From Streptomyces cupreus (GTDB lineage: Bacteria > Actinomycetota > Actinomycetes > Streptomycetales > Streptomycetaceae), in assembly GCF_014257025.1 (NCBI RefSeq), contig NZ_JACMSF010000038.1, positions 1-64,000 on the forward strand: a DNA stretch of 64,000 bases, written 5' to 3'. The position numbers and the translations under genes are program-made. This document shows, piece by piece, positions 24,429 to 33,251 of this stretch. The notes beneath the pieces were generated by a model, which was not told the origin of the DNA, did no database searches, and saw only the letters and a list, made by a program, of their open reading frames with translations. Each line of letters starts with the position of its first letter. Positions within the stretch are counted from its first letter, which is position 1.

Positions 24429-26381
24429 TCACGCCGCCGTCCGCTGCAAGCTGTCCCGCTGTTCCAGTACCGCCCCGAGCGCCGCCTGGGCGATGGCGTC
24501 GGAGTCGGTGAGGGTCACCGAGTTGACGCCGGGACGGATGCCCGCGGCCGTCACCCAGTGGACCGACTCCGTGGGCACGCCGAAGGCGTACCGGCGCGGG
24601 TGCGGGCGCCGGGCGGCGTCCAGGAGCTGGAAGGGGCGAGGGGTCACCGCGAGGCCTTCCGTGTAGATCCAGGTGCCGTTGCGGGTGGCGATCCGGTGCG
24701 TGGCGCACTGGCCGGTGTCCAGCAGGTGCCTCAACAGCGGATCCTCGGTGCGGCTGAGCGTGATGTCGGGCAGCCGCGCCTCGATCAGCACCTCGGTGCT
24801 GATCCGGGAGCCCGGCACCAGCGGCGAGTGGGCGTGGAAGCCGTGGCGGTCGACGTCGACGCGCAGATCGGGGCCGACGATGTGCAGCACACCGGCCTCG
24901 ATCAGGGCGGCCGCCTCCTCGATGCGGGACGCGGGCGGCCCGATGGAGAGGAAGGCGTTGAGCGGCGTGTACCAGCGGTCCAGGTGCTCACGGTGGGAGT
25001 CGCCGTGCAGTCCGCCGTGATCGACGACGAGCCGGATCTCGTTGCGCAGGTCGCGCAGCACGTCCAGGGCGGCCTTCAGCGGACCGCTGACATTGCCGCT
25101 GCGGGCCTCGGCGACATCCTCGCGCAGATGGTCCAGGAGCCAGGCGGTGAAGTCCTCGGGGCTGCCGAACTCCTGGTCCTGGTACGGCTGGGAGAGCCGG
25201 TCCCAGTCCCAGCGGTCCTTCTCACCGATCTCGTACGCGTCGAGCACCGTCTCCTCCGCGGACGTGCCCGGCAGCGCGCTGAGAAAGGCCCGCTGGAACG
25301 CCTCGGCGCGGTCCGCACGACCGCGCGAGACCAGCAGCGTCCTGTAGTAGACGGTCTCGACCTCCTTGGCGACCAGCGGCCACACGTCCCGCAGGAAGTC
25401 GGCGCCGCCGGAGCCGCGCGCGGCCCGCATCCGGGCGGTCCGGGCCGGGGTGAGCAGCAGCGGCTCATGCCGACCGTGCGGGCCCTTCTCGTTCTCGCCG
25501 CGTGCCTGGTAGGGCACCCCGCGCCGGGAACCGGCGTACAGCCGGGGTTCACGCCCGGAGGGCAGATAGACCAACCGGCCGTAGACGCGGGTGAAGCTGC
25601 CGCCGCGGCCGGTGGTGAGCAGGGCCATGTAGTCGAAGAAGTTCAGACCGAGCCCGCGCAGCAGGACCGGCTGGCCCGGGCGTACGCATTCCAGGTCGGT
25701 GTCGGCCGGGTTGGAGGGGGCGAGATGGGTGTGGCCGTACTCGCGGGCGAGGTCGGCGAACTGCTCCTCCACGGCCGTCGGCCGGGCCGGCAGATGGCCC
25801 TGGGCCAGGACGACGGAGTCCAGGTGCTCCAAGGCCGTGCCGTCGTCCAGGGTGACCGTCTGGCGTGGTGGATGGCCGGTCGCCAGGGCGGCGGCCTCGT
25901 CGTCCAGGGCCACGGCACGGGCCCGGTGCCAGGTGACGGTCACGCAGTCCGGGGCGCCCGCGACGGTGCGGTCGAAGGCCCAGCGCAGATAGTGGCCGTA
26001 GAACGCCCGGGTCGGGTAGGTGTCGGGGCCCAGCTCGCGGGCCTCGGCGAGGACATGGTCGGGGTGATGGCCGGGGATGTCACCGGCGACCAGCGACCGG
26101 GCCCAGGCGTGCAGGCTGGGGCCCGGTTCCAGGGGGCCGGTCAGCTCGACGCTGGCGTCGGTGAACACCGAGATCTGTCCGGCCACCGTGTTCATCAGCA
26201 GATGCGCGGACTGGCTGGTGCGCCAGACCTGGCCGGCACCGGGCGCGTGCGGGTCGACGACATGGATGCCGACGGTGGTGTCGGGGGCGGCGGCACGGGC
26301 GGCGGCGCAGAGCCGCTCGATCACGGAGAGACCCCGCGGTCCCGCGCCGATCACGCACACGGTGTGCTGTCTGGTGGTCAT
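24429..26381 (-). CDS. creE: CreE-type FAD-dependent aspartate N-monooxygenase
   Basis: 650 residues with the FAD/NAD(P)-binding family (NAD_binding_9) N-terminus CVIGAGPRGLSVIERL, FAD loop GAGPRG at residues 12-17. Further conserved-looking stretches are VDPHAPGAGQVWRTSQSAHLLMN and VLRGLGLNFFDYMALLTTGRGG. Length, domain order and the partner lyase gene match the CreE/FzmM enzymes that oxidise L-aspartate in three steps to nitrosuccinate. Its start overlaps the PPTase stop (ATGA). The alternative is another NAD_binding_9 oxidoreductase; adjacency to the CreD-like lyase makes the nitrous-acid role much more likely. Confidence 0.82.
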   Translation of the reverse strand: MTTRQHTVCVIGAGPRGLSVIERLCAAARAAAPDTTVGIHVVDPHAPGAGQVWRTSQSAHLLMNTVAGQISVFTDASVELTGPLEPGPSLHAWARSLVAGDIPGHHPDHVLAEARELGPDTYPTRAFYGHYLRWAFDRTVAGAPDCVTVTWHRARAVALDDEAAALATGHPPRQTVTLDDGTALEHLDSVVLAQGHLPARPTAVEEQFADLAREYGHTHLAPSNPADTDLECVRPGQPVLLRGLGLNFFDYMALLTTGRGGSFTRVYGRLVYLPSGREPRLYAGSRRGVPYQARGENEKGPHGRHEPLLLTPARTARMRAARGSGGADFLRDVWPLVAKEVETVYYRTLLVSRGRADRAEAFQRAFLSALPGTSAEETVLDAYEIGEKDRWDWDRLSQPYQDQEFGSPEDFTAWLLDHLREDVAEARSGNVSGPLKAALDVLRDLRNEIRLVVDHGGLHGDSHREHLDRWYTPLNAFLSIGPPASRIEEAAALIEAGVLHIVGPDLRVDVDRHGFHAHSPLVPGSRISTEVLIEARLPDITLSRTEDPLLRHLLDTGQCATHRIATRNGTWIYTEGLAVTPRPFQLLDAARRPHPRRYAFGVPTESVHWVTAAGIRPGVNSVTLTDSDAIAQAALGAVLEQRDSLQRTAA

Positions 26382-27160
26382 GTCTGCTGTCCGTCCTGCT
26401 GAATACGGAACTCGGTACGGGAAGTGGGGGAGCCGGGCGGCCACGGCAGGGCGACCGCCGCGATCATGCGGCTGCCGACCACGGCGCAGCGGCCGGTGGT
26501 GCCGGGCGCGGGACCGCGTACGACACGCAGCCGCACCGGCACGCCCGGGTCCTGGCCGGCCGGCGGCTCCTCCCACTCCAGGTCCACGGACTGGAAGGAG
26601 ACGCCGTCCTGGGTGTCGGGCGGCAGCGCCTTGTAGAGGGCCTCCTTGACGCAGAACAGCCGGAGCACGGCACGGGCCGGGTCGGGGCAGTCGCGCAGCC
26701 GGTCGCGCTCCTCGGGCGTGCACACGTAGTGCACGGCGGAGAGCAACTCCTCGCCCGTCTCCAGGGGTTCGATGTCGATGCCGAGCCCGACGCCGTGGTC
26801 GGGTCCGGTCACGCACAGGGCGACCCGGTTGGTGTGACTCAGCGAGCCGGCCACGCCGTACGGCCAGCTCGGCGCCCCTCGGGCGTCGGCGCTCAGCCAT
26901 CGGGGCATGCCGGTCAGGGCGGCCGTGGCACGGGCCGCGGCCAGGCGTCCCGCGGTGAAGGTCTCGCGGCGCAGCGGCGCGGTGAAGCCGCGCAGCAACT
27001 CCCGGACCGGCGCGGGCAGTTGGGCGAAGTCCAGCTCGCCGGTGTGCGCCTGCGCCGCGATCACGGGCGGCTCGAACAGGGCCGCTACGGCGGCCAGGTC
27101 GACGGGCTCGGGGTCACCGCTCGCCGACGCCGACACCGGGGCCGGGAGCAGGGCGCTCAC
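26378..27160 (-). CDS. 4'-phosphopantetheinyl transferase (EntD/Sfp class)
   Basis: 260 residues from GTG 27160. The magnesium-binding GIDIEP is at residues 128-132 and the second motif FCVKEALYK at 169-177, the two hallmarks of Sfp-type PPTases. The N-terminal part resembles the EntD/Npt branch (SLSHTNRVALCV). It converts apo carrier proteins to the holo form with CoA, here presumably the two small carrier proteins encoded at 33251 and 38499. It overlaps trpEG upstream (GTGA) and creE downstream (ATGA), so these genes form one transcript. Confidence 0.92.
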   Translation of the reverse strand: MSALLPAPVSASASGDPEPVDLAAVAALFEPPVIAAQAHTGELDFAQLPAPVRELLRGFTAPLRRETFTAGRLAAARATAALTGMPRWLSADARGAPSWPYGVAGSLSHTNRVALCVTGPDHGVGLGIDIEPLETGEELLSAVHYVCTPEERDRLRDCPDPARAVLRLFCVKEALYKALPPDTQDGVSFQSVDLEWEEPPAGQDPGVPVRLRVVRGPAPGTTGRCAVVGSRMIAAVALPWPPGSPTSRTEFRIQQDGQQT

Positions 27161-29370
27161 CGCAGGGCTCCTATCGGGGTACGGGTGAGCCGCGCCACCG
27201 CGTTGTGCACCACGAGCCGGCCGGTACGCCCGGCGGTGGTCATGATCGACTCGGGGTGGAACTGGACCGCGGCGAACCGGCGCTCGGGCGCCTCCACGGC
27301 CATCGCGACCCGCCCGTCCTCGGTGGCCGCCGTGACCCGCAGGGAGTCGGGCAGCTGGGCCGGGTCGGCGTAGAGGGAGTGGTAGCGGCCGACGGTGAAG
27401 CTCTTGGGCAGTCCGTCGAGGAGCATCGAGTCGGCCTCGGTGCGCCTGACCCGGGACGGCTTGCCGTGCACCGGCTCGGGCAGCACGCCGAGGGTGCCGC
27501 CGAGGTACTCGACGATGCCCTGCAGGCCCAGGCAGACCCCGAACACCGGGATGCCGAGCCGCTCGGCCTCGGCGAGCGTGGCGGCGGTGCCGAAGTCGGA
27601 CGGGGTGCCCGGTCCCGGCGAGAGCACCACCAGGTCGGGCCGCTGCTCGGCGAGCAGCGGGAGGTGGCCGCCGCTGCGGTAGGTGCCGACCTCGGCGCCG
27701 GTCTCGCGCAGATAGCCCGCGAGGCAGTGCACGAAGGAGTCGCGGTGGTCGACCAGCAGGATCCGCCGCCCCGCGCCGGGCCCCTCCTCGACGCCGAGCC
27801 GGGCAGGCCGTAGGGGCGTGGCGGGCTCGTCCAGGACGCCGAGCAGGGCCTTCGCCTTCAGCTCGGTCTCCAGTTCCTCGTCCTCGGGGGTGGAGTCGTG
27901 CAGCAGGGTCGCGCCGGCGCGGACCGTGGCCACGCCGTCGTGCAGATGGATGGTGCGCAGGGTCAGCACGGTGTCCAGGCCGCCGTCGAACCCGATCCGG
28001 CCCACCGCTCCCCCGTACCAGCGGCGCGGGGAGCGCTCGTGCCGTTCGATGAACTCGATGGCGGACAGCTTGGGTGCCCCGGTGACGGTGACCGCCCACA
28101 GGTGGGCGAGGAAGGCGTCCAGGGCGTCCCGGTCGGGCCTGAGCACCCCTTCGACCCGGTCGACGGTGTGGATGAGGGTGGAGTACATCTCGATGCGGCG
28201 GCGGGCGGTGACCTGGACGGTGCCGGGCAGGCAGACCCGGGACTTGTCGTTGCGGTCGACGTCCGTGCACATCGTCAGCTCGTGCTCGTCCTTGGACGAG
28301 TTGAGCAGGGTACGGATGCGGTCGGCGTCCTCCAGCGCGTCCCGACCGCGGGCGATGGTGCCGCTGATCGGGGAGGTCTCGACGAGGGCGCCGGACGCGC
28401 CGCGCGGGGTGACCCTTACGAACATCTCCGGCGAGGCGCCGACCAGGTACTCGTCCTGGGCGAGGTTCATCAGCAGGCTGTGCGGGGCGGGGTTGCGCTC
28501 GCGCAGGGTGCGGAACAGCCGGGACGGCGGGCGCTCGACGACCCGGTGGAAGGACTGGCTCGGCACGACCTCGAAGAGGTCGCCGGAGCGGAACAGCGGG
28601 CGGGCCCGCTCGACGACGCGGGCGTACTCGCCGGGCGCGTGGTCCCTTTCGGGGGCCTGCGCGGCGGGCACGAAGGGGCGGGCCGGGGTGGCCCGGTCCA
28701 GGCCGTCGGTGCGGGAGGCGCCGACGCGGAAGTCGTAGTCGTGCCGGACCGCTTCATCGGCCTTGAGATCGAGTTCGTAGATGGTGTCGGGCAGGTGCAG
28801 CACCATGTCGCGGTCGCCGGGGGCGCGGTGCTGGCCGAGCGTCACCGGATCGACCTGGAAGATCAGGTCGTAGCCGAAGGCGCCGTAGAGGCCGAGCAGC
28901 GCGTCGTCGGGGAGGGCGAGGCCCTCGACGACGGACCGGATGGCGGCGAAGACGCCGACCTGGCGGGTGCGGTCCTCCTCCGCGAAGGTGCCGTCGGGGA
29001 CGCCGCCGCGCACACGCAGGGTGTCACCGTCGGCCTCGGCGCGACCGCCGGGTCCGATCGCGCGGGAGAACAGCGCCAGCAGGGCGGGGAGCAGGACGCG
29101 GCCGCGCTCGTTGAGCGCGGTGGCCCGTATCTCCTGGCCGGTAGCCGTGATCTCCACCGGCGGGTCGGAGTAACCGATGATCCGGTCGGGACCGCGGAAC
29201 AGAAGCATGCCGCGGCGCTCGTCGAGGGTGTCCTCAAGGTCGGTGCGGAGGACGGCGGCGGAGCCGAGGAGCTCGGTGGTGCGGACGACCTCGACTCCGA
29301 CGGGTGTCGTCCACCGCCCGGACGTGGCTGCCCGGCCGGTGCGCGGCCGGGAGGTTTCCAGCAGGGGCAT
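27157..29370 (-). CDS. trpEG: Fused anthranilate synthase TrpE-TrpG (possible ADIC synthase)
   Basis: 737 residues. The N-terminal two-thirds is the chorismate-utilising TrpE domain (SPISGTIARGRDALEDADRI region, CTDVDRNDKSRVC, TVTGAPKLSAIEFIERHERS). The C-terminal third is a class I glutamine amidotransferase, with nucleophile FGVCLGLQG and QFHPES. Length and the N-terminal DERRGMLLF segment resemble the TrpE(G) fusions of rhizobia and Streptomyces. PhzE-type ADIC synthases have the same order and cannot be excluded by eye. ATG 29370 follows AAAGGAA. It would give anthranilate (or ADIC) to the cluster, with chorismate supply boosted by the DAHP synthase gene at 44685. Confidence 0.88.
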   Translation of the reverse strand: MPLLETSRPRTGRAATSGRWTTPVGVEVVRTTELLGSAAVLRTDLEDTLDERRGMLLFRGPDRIIGYSDPPVEITATGQEIRATALNERGRVLLPALLALFSRAIGPGGRAEADGDTLRVRGGVPDGTFAEEDRTRQVGVFAAIRSVVEGLALPDDALLGLYGAFGYDLIFQVDPVTLGQHRAPGDRDMVLHLPDTIYELDLKADEAVRHDYDFRVGASRTDGLDRATPARPFVPAAQAPERDHAPGEYARVVERARPLFRSGDLFEVVPSQSFHRVVERPPSRLFRTLRERNPAPHSLLMNLAQDEYLVGASPEMFVRVTPRGASGALVETSPISGTIARGRDALEDADRIRTLLNSSKDEHELTMCTDVDRNDKSRVCLPGTVQVTARRRIEMYSTLIHTVDRVEGVLRPDRDALDAFLAHLWAVTVTGAPKLSAIEFIERHERSPRRWYGGAVGRIGFDGGLDTVLTLRTIHLHDGVATVRAGATLLHDSTPEDEELETELKAKALLGVLDEPATPLRPARLGVEEGPGAGRRILLVDHRDSFVHCLAGYLRETGAEVGTYRSGGHLPLLAEQRPDLVVLSPGPGTPSDFGTAATLAEAERLGIPVFGVCLGLQGIVEYLGGTLGVLPEPVHGKPSRVRRTEADSMLLDGLPKSFTVGRYHSLYADPAQLPDSLRVTAATEDGRVAMAVEAPERRFAAVQFHPESIMTTAGRTGRLVVHNAVARLTRTPIGALR

Positions 29371-29574
29371 CCCCCAAATTCCTTTCTCGAACCCGGTGGT
29401 GTCCCGGGGCTGAAAAGCGGCGGGCCCGCGCCCGGAGCAGGCCGGGGTACGGGGTTGTCGTGGCCGGGGACGAAGCCCTGGCCGGGGCCGGGGGCACGGA
29501 TGGTGACCCGGGACTGGAAGGCTGTCGGCCCGCACACCCTCGCCCCAGGGCAAGGGGCAGCGTGCGGGGCGCGT

Positions 29575-30082
29575 GGTCTGGGGCCGGTGGCCCTTATGGC
29601 GAGCGCGTGGTCTGGGCCCGGTGGCCTGGGCGTGGGTGTCTGGTCAGGGGCCGGTGGCGCATGCAGTGGGTATCTGGTCAGGGGCCGGTGGCCCATGCAG
29701 TGGGCGCGTGGTCAGGGGCCGGTGGCCCATGAGGCGGGCGCGTGGTCAAGGGCCGGTGGCCTGTGCCGTGGATGTCTGGTCAGGGGCCGGTGGCCGATGC
29801 AGTGGGTGTCTGGTCAGAGGCCGGTGGCCCATGCAGTGGGCGCGTGGTCAAGGGCCGGTGGCCTGTGCGGTGGATGTCTGGTCAGGGGCCGGTGGCCATG
29901 AGGCGGGCGCGCGGTCAGGGGCCGGTGGCACTTATTGGTGGGCACGTGGTCAGGGGCCGGTAGCCCAAGAGGTGCGCGTCTGGCCAAGGGCCGGTGGCCC
30001 AAGAGGCGGGCGTCTGGTCCAGGGCCGGTGGCCTGTGCGGCGGGCGCGGGTCGAGGGACGGTGGCCTGTGCGGTGGGTGGCT
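29575..30082. repeat. 34-bp tandem repeat array, about 15 units
   Basis: This 508-bp stretch fills most of the 714-bp gap between the trpEG-type gene and the monooxygenase gene. Units are nearly all 34 bp (three are 33, one is 35) and start GGTCAGGGGCCGGTGGCCC or a close variant. The 3' halves alternate, for example CATGCAGTGGGCGCGT, CATGAGGCGGGCGCGT and TGTGCCGTGGATGTCT. Units 3, 4 and 6 recur as 7, 8 and 9, indicating higher-order duplication. Each core holds a GGCC-GGT-GGCC inverted repeat. Because 34 is not a multiple of 3, reading frames rotate and long open frames here are artefacts. The remaining 29371-29574 is GC-rich leader with nothing else recognised. Confidence 0.92.
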
Positions 30083-30084
30083 GG

Positions 30085-31698
30085 TCAGGGCTCCGTGGTC
30101 CATACGGTGTCGGCGCGGCCTGAGCGGGCATGGGTCCAGCCCTGGCTCAGTTCGTTCGGACGGCACACGTAGGCAGTGCGCATCCCGGCCGCCGTCAGTC
30201 GTTCGGCGAGCGCCGAGCGGGCGGTGCGGTCGGCGGCGGGGAGCCGGGGGCCGGGGGCTACGGCCACCACATCGAGCGGTACGGCGGTGGCGAGCGCGAC
30301 GACCGAGTCGACGACCCGGGCCACGGGCTCCTCGGCCGGCGCCGGTGCCTGGATCAGCAACCCGAGTACGGCGTTCGGCAGTTCGGCCCGCAGTCCCTTC
30401 AGCCGCTCCTCGGCCTGCTCGTCGGCGGCGACCAGCAGGGGGCCGTCGTGGCCGGCCGGTGCCTGCGCCCCGGGTGCCAGGAGCAGCGCGTCGCCCGGAA
30501 CCGCGGAACCGTCGGACGACACCAGCGCGGGTACCGGACCCTCCGGCAGTGCCGTCACCCCGTCACCGATCTTCGCGAGTTGGGGATCGAGCCGCAGCAG
30601 CACATCCGCGGCGGACTGACCGGTGCGGGTGAGCAGCCGCAGCATCAGCGTGGCCGGGTCAAGAGCGCGGTGCTCCTCCGGGTGCGACCACATCCGCAGG
30701 CTCGCCCAGGCCGCCTGCTGCACGGACTCCACGATCGGCCGGCGGGTCGCCTCGTACGCGGCGAGCGTCGCGTCGAGGTCGTCGCCCTCCCCGTGCTCGG
30801 AGAGCCGGCGGGCCAGCTCCACCGCGTCCTCCAGGGCCAGGGTGGTGCCCGAGCCGACGGAGAAGTGCGCGGTGTGCACGGCGTCGCCGAGGCCCACCAG
30901 GCGGCCGCTGGACCAGCGGGAGCTGGTGATGTGCGGGAAGGTCAGCCAGCGAGAGCCGTTGCCGAGCAGCTTCGCCCCGCGCAGGTGCTCGGCGAACACC
31001 TCGGCGCAGAACTCCATGGCCTGCTCGTCGTTCCAGCCGGGCGGCTTGGTGGCGCCCTCGGTGAAACCGGCCCGCTGCCAGGCCTGTTCGCCCAGCTCGA
31101 CCAGGAACGTCGACCGGTCCGGACCGTAGGGATACACATGGGCGCCGACCGGTCCGTACTCACTGTCGGCGAAGAGGAACGTCATCGCGCCGAAGGCACG
31201 GTCCACGCCGAACCAGGCGTACCGGCCGCGTCCGGGGACGACCTCGGCCCCGAACTCCCCGGCGAAAGAAGTCCTCGTGCGGCTGCCGGAGCCGTCGGCG
31301 GCGACCACGACGTCGTAGCGCCCGAGCAGTTCGGCGGCGTCGGCCTCCGTGTTGAAGTACAGGCGGGCGCCCGCGTCTTCGGCCAGTTCGTTCAGTGCGG
31401 TGAGCAGGGTGCGGCGCTCGACCGCGGCGAAGCCGTGACCGGAGGAACGGATCTCCTCGCCGTCCCGGCGCACCTCCACGTCGTCCCAGCGGGCGCCGCG
31501 GTCCAGCAGGGCGGCGACCACATCGGGGGCGGCGCGGCGCAGCCGGGCCAGGCTGAAGCGGGAGAAGACCACGCCGAAGCCGTAGGTGGCACCGGCCGGG
31601 CTGCGTTCGTAGACGTCGACCTCGTGGCCGCCGAGGCGGCGCAGCAGCAGGGCCAGCATGAGCCCGCCGGGGCCCGCGCCTATGCAGGCGACTCGCAT
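30085..31698 (-). CDS. FAD monooxygenase, salicylyl-CoA 5-hydroxylase-like
   Basis: 537 residues. The FAD Rossmann motif CIGAGPGGLMLALLLRR is at the N-terminus, the VVAADGSGSRTR motif in the middle, and GLGDAVHTAHFSVGSGTTLALEDA near residue 280 closely resembles salicylyl-CoA/anthraniloyl-CoA hydroxylases. These hydroxylate an aromatic acyl thioester para to the ortho substituent. In those bifunctional enzymes a C-terminal old-yellow-enzyme domain follows; here only about 150 residues without that domain remain. The likely substrate is an anthraniloyl thioester on the carrier protein encoded two genes upstream. The start lies five bases after the AMP ligase stop. The last codons and stop lie in a degenerate copy of the 34-bp repeat. 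Confidence 0.82.
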   Translation of the reverse strand: MRVACIGAGPGGLMLALLLRRLGGHEVDVYERSPAGATYGFGVVFSRFSLARLRRAAPDVVAALLDRGARWDDVEVRRDGEEIRSSGHGFAAVERRTLLTALNELAEDAGARLYFNTEADAAELLGRYDVVVAADGSGSRTRTSFAGEFGAEVVPGRGRYAWFGVDRAFGAMTFLFADSEYGPVGAHVYPYGPDRSTFLVELGEQAWQRAGFTEGATKPPGWNDEQAMEFCAEVFAEHLRGAKLLGNGSRWLTFPHITSSRWSSGRLVGLGDAVHTAHFSVGSGTTLALEDAVELARRLSEHGEGDDLDATLAAYEATRRPIVESVQQAAWASLRMWSHPEEHRALDPATLMLRLLTRTGQSAADVLLRLDPQLAKIGDGVTALPEGPVPALVSSDGSAVPGDALLLAPGAQAPAGHDGPLLVAADEQAEERLKGLRAELPNAVLGLLIQAPAPAEEPVARVVDSVVALATAVPLDVVAVAPGPRLPAADRTARSALAERLTAAGMRTAYVCRPNELSQGWTHARSGRADTVWTTEP

Positions 31699-31703
31699 GC
31701 CGC

Positions 31704-33251
31704 TCACGCTCCCCGGTCCACGGGCGGCACCGGGGCGGCGCCCGGCATGCCGTCGGCGAAACGCTCCCGCAGCTTGCGGCGCAGGATCTTTCCGGCCGCG
31801 CTGCGCGGGATCTCGGACACGAACTCGATGCGCACCGGCCGCTTGTAGCTGGCCAGTTCGCTGGCGCAGGCCTTCAACAGCCCGGCCGCGGAGACCTCTT
31901 CGCCTTCGGCGACGACGAACGCCACCGGGACCTCGCCCCATTCCTCCGAGGGCGCGCCCACGACGGCCGCGTCGGCGACGCCGCGCTGGGCGCCGAGGAC
32001 CCGCTCGATCTCGGCGGGGTAGACGTTCTGCCCACCGCGGATGAGGACGTCGTTGATCCGGTCGACCAGGTAGAGGTAGCCGTCGGCGTCGGAGTAGCCG
32101 AGGTCACCGGTGCGCAGCCAGCCGTCGCGCAGGGTGGACTCGGTGGCCGTGGGGTTGCGCCAGTAGCCGCGCATCAGACCGTCGCCGCGGACGCAGACCT
32201 CGCCGATCTCGCCGGGCGGCAGCGCCTTGCCCTCCTTGTCCTGCACCTCGATGTGGCAGCCGGGCAGCATCCGGCCCGCCGAGCGCAGCCGCAGTTCCCG
32301 GGTCGCGGCGTCCGCGCCGTGATCCTCGGCCCCGCCGAAGACGACGGTGGCGATCGGGCCGCCGCCCTCGGTGATGCCGTAGATCCCGCGGAACGGGCAG
32401 GGGAAGCGCTCCAGGGACTCGCGCAGCAGCTCCTCCGGCATGGGGGCGCCGCCGAACATGACGTCGACGAGGGTGGACAGGTCGGTGGAGTCGAAGGCCT
32501 TGGTGCGCATCGCGAAGCGGACCATGGACGGCACCAGGAAGGCGCGGGTCGCGCCGCGCTGCTCGGCCTCGGCGAGGAAACGCTGCGGGGCGAACTCCCG
32601 CTGAAGGACCAGGGTTCCGCTGGCCGCGAGCAGGGCCAGGCCGATCACCATCGATCCGTGGAACAGCGGACACGGGTTGAGCATGACGTCGTCGGCGGTG
32701 AACCGGGCCTCGGCGGCGAGAGCCGTGTAGCAGGCCGACACCGAGCGGTGGGTGACGGCGACGCCCTTGGCCCGGCCGGTGGTGGCCGAGGTGTGCAGGA
32801 TCGCGAACAGGTCGTCCATGTGGGGCAGCGACAGCGCCCGGGGCGGGGTGGCGAGCAGCTCCTCGTAGGCGGGGCTGTCCAGGGCGAGGCGCCAGCTGTC
32901 GCCGAACGCGTCACCGAGCCGGTCCAGGACGCCCTGCTCGGCGATCACGCCGCGCGGGGCGGAGTTGGAGACGACGTGCTCGACCTCAGGGGCCGGGAAG
33001 GAGTGGTTGACGGGGCAGACGATCGCCCCGGCCTTGCCGGCCGCGATGTACAGCTCCAGCACCTCGACCCGGTTGGGCGAGCTGACGACGAGACGCTCAC
33101 CGGGGCCGACCCCGCGGTCGATCAGCGCGGCGGCCAACGCGTCGGTACGTTCGTCGAGTTCACGCCAGGTGAGCGAGAGCCGCTCGTCGGCGAGGGCGAG
33201 TGCGTCGGGGCGCTGTCCGGCGTGCCGCCGGACGAAGTGGGCCATCCACAT
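31704..33251 (-). CDS. AMP-dependent acyl/aryl ligase 1
   Basis: 515 residues of the ANL superfamily. Core motifs are LHTSATTGRAKGV (P-loop, with Gly to Ala at the fourth position), YGITEGGG, RTGDLGYSDADGYLYLVDR, INDVLIRGGQNVYPAEIE and the C-terminal IPRSAAGKILRRKL with the catalytic Lys. It should adenylate a carboxylic acid and load it on a thiol. Its start overlaps the stop of a small carrier protein gene (TGATG), so the carrier at 33251 is the probable acceptor. Anthranilate is the best candidate substrate, given trpEG and the aryl-thioester hydroxylase on the same transcript. Confidence 0.85.
   Translation of the reverse strand: MWMAHFVRRHAGQRPDALALADERLSLTWRELDERTDALAAALIDRGVGPGERLVVSSPNRVEVLELYIAAGKAGAIVCPVNHSFPAPEVEHVVSNSAPRGVIAEQGVLDRLGDAFGDSWRLALDSPAYEELLATPPRALSLPHMDDLFAILHTSATTGRAKGVAVTHRSVSACYTALAAEARFTADDVMLNPCPLFHGSMVIGLALLAASGTLVLQREFAPQRFLAEAEQRGATRAFLVPSMVRFAMRTKAFDSTDLSTLVDVMFGGAPMPEELLRESLERFPCPFRGIYGITEGGGPIATVVFGGAEDHGADAATRELRLRSAGRMLPGCHIEVQDKEGKALPPGEIGEVCVRGDGLMRGYWRNPTATESTLRDGWLRTGDLGYSDADGYLYLVDRINDVLIRGGQNVYPAEIERVLGAQRGVADAAVVGAPSEEWGEVPVAFVVAEGEEVSAAGLLKACASELASYKRPVRIEFVSEIPRSAAGKILRRKLRERFADGMPGAAPVPPVDRGA

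Noticed and set aside
21015..26402. Plus-strand open frame of about 1800 codons
   Set aside because: It is the antisense shadow of the DUF2252, creD-like and creE-like genes; high GC removes stops. The minus-strand genes have clear family motifs.
27157..29370. Proof of phenazine biosynthesis (PhzE)
   Set aside because: No phzA/B, phzD, phzF or phzG-like genes were seen; the fused enzyme alone does not indicate phenazines.
29575..30082. CRISPR array
   Set aside because: Units are contiguous 34-bp tandem repeats without unique spacers of constant length, and no cas genes are present.
29573..30172. Long open frames of repetitive protein (VRGRWP, SGAGGP, GQGPVA repeats) in several frames
   Set aside because: They are produced by the 34-bp tandem repeat rotating through all frames; no ribosome site and no codon-position bias specific to one frame.
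30085..31698. Complete bifunctional salicylyl-CoA hydroxylase/old-yellow-enzyme fusion
   Set aside because: The protein stops at 537 residues; the FMN-binding domain is not present in frame or in the repeat region.
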